The position numbers and the translations under genes are program-made. Positions 62,009-64,000 of a stretch of DNA of 64,000 bases are shown piece after piece (within the stretch, counting starts at the first letter, position 1; each line of letters begins with the position of its first letter). Under the pieces are notes generated by a model that had not been told where the DNA came from, did no database searches, and saw nothing but the letters and a program-made list of their open reading frames with translations. This DNA comes from Gammaproteobacteria bacterium (lineage in GTDB: Bacteria; Pseudomonadota; Gammaproteobacteria; Burkholderiales; Gallionellaceae). The stretch spans positions 60,619 through 124,618 of the forward strand of contig JAHJNJ010000002.1 in assembly GCA_018820925.1 (NCBI GenBank). The letters are read 5' to 3'.

Positions 62009-62464
62009 TCATGTTTCGGCAGGTTTGGCGCGCATCTTGGCGGCGATGTAATCGCTGTGCGGAATGTAGAGCAGGCCGGCAATCTTTCGCATCAGGTGGT
62101 TTTCATGGGCGCTGATTTTTCCGTCGGCATAGGCTACTTGCCACATGTATTCGATGATGCGAATCTTTTCGGACGGGTTAAGTTCGCGGTTGATGCGCGA
62201 CGTGAACTGCTGAAAATCGTTGGCGGCACGTGCCGTGCGGCGTCCCAGTTCGGTCAGTTGCGCCACTTCCGCATCGGAGAGGGCAAACCTTTCCTTGAGG
62301 ATTTTCAGGATCGCGGCCTGCTCCTGGGCCGCTTCATCGGCATCCGACTTCATGATCTCGATCAGCAGCACAGCGGTGGCCAGTTGCAGCGTGTGTTCCG
62401 GGCGGCTGTCTGCATGGTTGGGGACAATGATGGAGGAGAGGAGGTTGTTCAGTTTGTTCAGCAT
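62009..62464 (-). CDS. TerB-family protein
   Basis: 151 residues, all helical. The TerB domain appears as LQLATAVLLIEIMKSDADEAAQEQAAILKILKERFALSDAEVAQL and KIRIIEYMWQVAYADGKISAHENHLMRKIAGLLYI, with acidic residues placed to bind a metal ion. TerB-like proteins associate with membranes or stress responses; tellurite resistance should not be assumed, as no other ter gene is present. Confidence 0.88.
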   Translation of the reverse strand: MLNKLNNLLSSIIVPNHADSRPEHTLQLATAVLLIEIMKSDADEAAQEQAAILKILKERFALSDAEVAQLTELGRRTARAANDFQQFTSRINRELNPSEKIRIIEYMWQVAYADGKISAHENHLMRKIAGLLYIPHSDYIAAKMRAKPAET

Positions 62465-62634
62465 GGTTAATCGTTCTGGCCTTGTGGTTTCTTACGTTTC
62501 CTGATTATTCTATTTTACAGCCTGCCGACGTGGCGCAAGCGGCGCGCGTTGTATTGCCTGCGCCAGGGATAAGTGCCAAGCTTTGCCCGGCATATGATTG
62601 CAGACTTGGCAATTCGTTCGGGAGGGCTATCGAG

Positions 62635-63906
62635 ATGAAACAAAATTCCTGGCAGAGGTTGCCTGTGCGCTCGCTGTGTTTGTTGTTGTGCCTTGCCGGC
62701 GCGCCCGCGCAGGCGGGCACCGGGACGCTGAAGTATGAACAGCAAACGCTGACCGTGGACGGCACCAGCCGGACGGTCAGCGTTCCCAAAGGTTACCGGC
62801 TGGAATGGCTCGCCGCGATGGACTCGCCGCGCATGCTGTCCTTTGAGGCGAATGGAGATCTGTTTGCGGGGTCGAGGTCGGGCAAGGTGTATCGCCTGCC
62901 GCCGCCTTACACGCGGCCGCAGGTACTGGTGGAGCTGGGCGATTATCCGCACAGCGTGGCGTTCCGGCCGGGCGAGATTCTGATTGCGAAAACGAACGGG
63001 GTGTATCGCGCGTTGTACCTGCCGGGGCAGGAGAAAATCGCGCCGGAGGAGGTGACCTTGCTGGCGGCGCTGCCCGGCGGCGGCGGGCATGACAGCCGCA
63101 CCGTGGGCGTGGGGCCGGATGGGCGGGTGTATGTGAGCCTGGGTATCCAGCGCAATTGCAGCGACCAGTATCTGGGGACGGGCTATGCGTTCGATGACCG
63201 GCGCGGCGGGGTGATGGTGCTGCGGGAGGGTGACGGCGAAGCCGTCGGGCACCCACCGGCGTACCCCTTGCGGGTGCTGAACGAAAATGGCGAAAGGGCA
63301 CGCTGGGAACCTTATGCATCCGGGCTGCGCAATCCGGTCGGCTTCGATTGGCAGCCAAAGACCGGCATCCTCTATGCCAGCAACAACGGGCCGGATCATC
63401 ACGGGTATGATCAGCCGCCGGAATATTTCAGCAAACTCAGCGCCGGTTCTTTTCACGGCATGCCGTGGTTCCAGTACGACGGCAAACAGATGCAGCGCGA
63501 CGATTGCGTAACGAGCACACCGCCGCGCCCGCTCAAGGAAGTGTCCATTCCGGCGGCGACTTTCCCGGCGCGCAATGCGCCGCTGGGTGTGGCGTTCGTG
63601 CCCAAGGGGGCAATGGATTCACAACTGGAATTCGATGCCGTGGTTGCGCTGCACGGTTCATGGGGCACCCAGCCCGGCGGCGGTTTCGTTGGCAACCCCG
63701 CCACGCGCCGCGTGCCCAAACTCGTGATCGTGCGCTTCAAGCGCGGCAAGGCGAGGCGCGTGGATGACCTGGTCACCGGCTTCCAGTTGTCCGACGGGAG
63801 CCGCTGGGCGCGCCCGGCGGGCGTGGCGTTCGGGCCGGATGGGGCGCTGTATTTCAGCAGTGATAGTGCTGCGCAGGGGGTGTTCAGGCTGGGGCGGGTG
63901 CGGTGA
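62635..63906 (+). CDS. Exported sorbosone dehydrogenase-like (GSDH family) protein
   Basis: 423 residues from the ATG behind GGAGGGCTATCGAG. Signal peptide MKQNSWQRLPVRSLCLLLCLAGAPAQA. Six-bladed propeller repeats are visible: MLSFEANGDLFAGSRSGKVYRLP, VGVGPDGRVYVSLGIQRNC, YASGLRNPVGFDWQPKTGILYASNNGPDHHG, RPAGVAFGPDGALYFSSDSAAQGVFRLG. The family uses PQQ to oxidise sugars or aldoses in the periplasm; cofactor and substrate are not proven here and no PQQ synthesis genes are in the window. Confidence 0.85.
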   Translation: MKQNSWQRLPVRSLCLLLCLAGAPAQAGTGTLKYEQQTLTVDGTSRTVSVPKGYRLEWLAAMDSPRMLSFEANGDLFAGSRSGKVYRLPPPYTRPQVLVELGDYPHSVAFRPGEILIAKTNGVYRALYLPGQEKIAPEEVTLLAALPGGGGHDSRTVGVGPDGRVYVSLGIQRNCSDQYLGTGYAFDDRRGGVMVLREGDGEAVGHPPAYPLRVLNENGERARWEPYASGLRNPVGFDWQPKTGILYASNNGPDHHGYDQPPEYFSKLSAGSFHGMPWFQYDGKQMQRDDCVTSTPPRPLKEVSIPAATFPARNAPLGVAFVPKGAMDSQLEFDAVVALHGSWGTQPGGGFVGNPATRRVPKLVIVRFKRGKARRVDDLVTGFQLSDGSRWARPAGVAFGPDGALYFSSDSAAQGVFRLGRVR

Positions 63907-63957
63907 AACTGAATTCGGTTATGCCGCATCCTGACTGCCAGGGATTGATTGTTTTGT

Positions 63958-64000
63958 GGGAGCGCCGACTGCGTGTCCACGTAGGTGCGAATTCATTCGC
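63958..64000. repeat. Dispersed repeats of families F and A at the window edge
   Basis: GGGAGCGCCGACT (63958-63970) belongs to the family seen at 59834, and GTAGGTGCGAATTCATTCGC (63981-64000) is a left arm of the family-A repeat seen at 2411. The right arm lies beyond the window. Confidence 0.75.

Noticed and set aside
62009..62464. Tellurite resistance function
   Set aside because: Only a TerB-like domain is present, without terZABCDE partners.
57222..64000. CRISPR array or insertion sequence among the repeats near the right end
   Set aside because: Repeats are unevenly spaced, vary in sequence and lack spacers or transposase genes.

Overview
The window reads as a chromosomal segment of a betaproteobacterium. 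The housekeeping order rplM-rpsI-argC-DUF6776-bactofilin-erpA-anmK-M23 peptidase-tyrS, followed by rpsU-yqeY-dnaG-rpoD-tRNA, is typical of the Nitrosomonadales. Gallionellaceae/Sideroxydans-like bacteria are my best guess, from gene order and protein character only. The genes are dense and often overlap by 4 nt. Many intergenic gaps carry short dispersed inverted repeats.

Layout. 0-12 kb is an accessory surface/secretion region. It holds the end of an outer-membrane barrel, a secreted beta-sandwich protein, an ECF sigma factor, a membrane anti-sigma factor and an exported subtilase. These are followed by a group of exported proteins of unknown function, several of which share a short G-[KR] motif; one begins its mature sequence with INPQPEPPG. 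12.4-26.4 kb is the metabolic centrepiece: a divergent LysR regulator, then rnfB, an oversized pyruvate:ferredoxin oxidoreductase (nifJ), rnfCDGEA, a 61-residue Cys-rich membrane protein and ppsA. Together these could use the ion gradient and NADH to reduce ferredoxin through Rnf, carboxylate acetyl-CoA to pyruvate, and convert pyruvate to PEP; the reverse direction is also possible. 26.9-29.4 kb carries two related porins. 29.5-30.7 kb carries an XRE/nucleotidyltransferase toxin-antitoxin-like pair behind a perfect 32-bp palindrome.

30.8-44.9 kb starts with a coq7 gene broken by a single in-frame TAA, then OsmC and YdcF proteins. It is then rich in membrane-lipid functions: a zinc-dependent phospholipase C-like protein, PAP2 phosphatase, GT4 glycosyltransferase, diacylglycerol kinase, OlsB- and OlsA-like acyltransferases for ornithine lipid, an EAL-CBS-GGDEF protein, and a coupled operon of lipase-like hydrolase, glycerophosphodiesterase, GlpD and an FGGY kinase. 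44.9-57.2 kb is core information processing and cell-wall metabolism. 57.2-64 kb holds small or loosely linked genes (YihY, dodecin, metallophosphoesterase, SlyX, TerB-like, sorbosone dehydrogenase-like) and many dispersed repeats.

The most interesting material is the PFOR-Rnf-PEP synthase operon with its small Cys-rich membrane protein (a possible Rnf maturation factor), and the group of motif-sharing exported proteins near the sigma/anti-sigma/protease cassette. No CRISPR array, insertion sequence, prophage or rRNA gene was seen.
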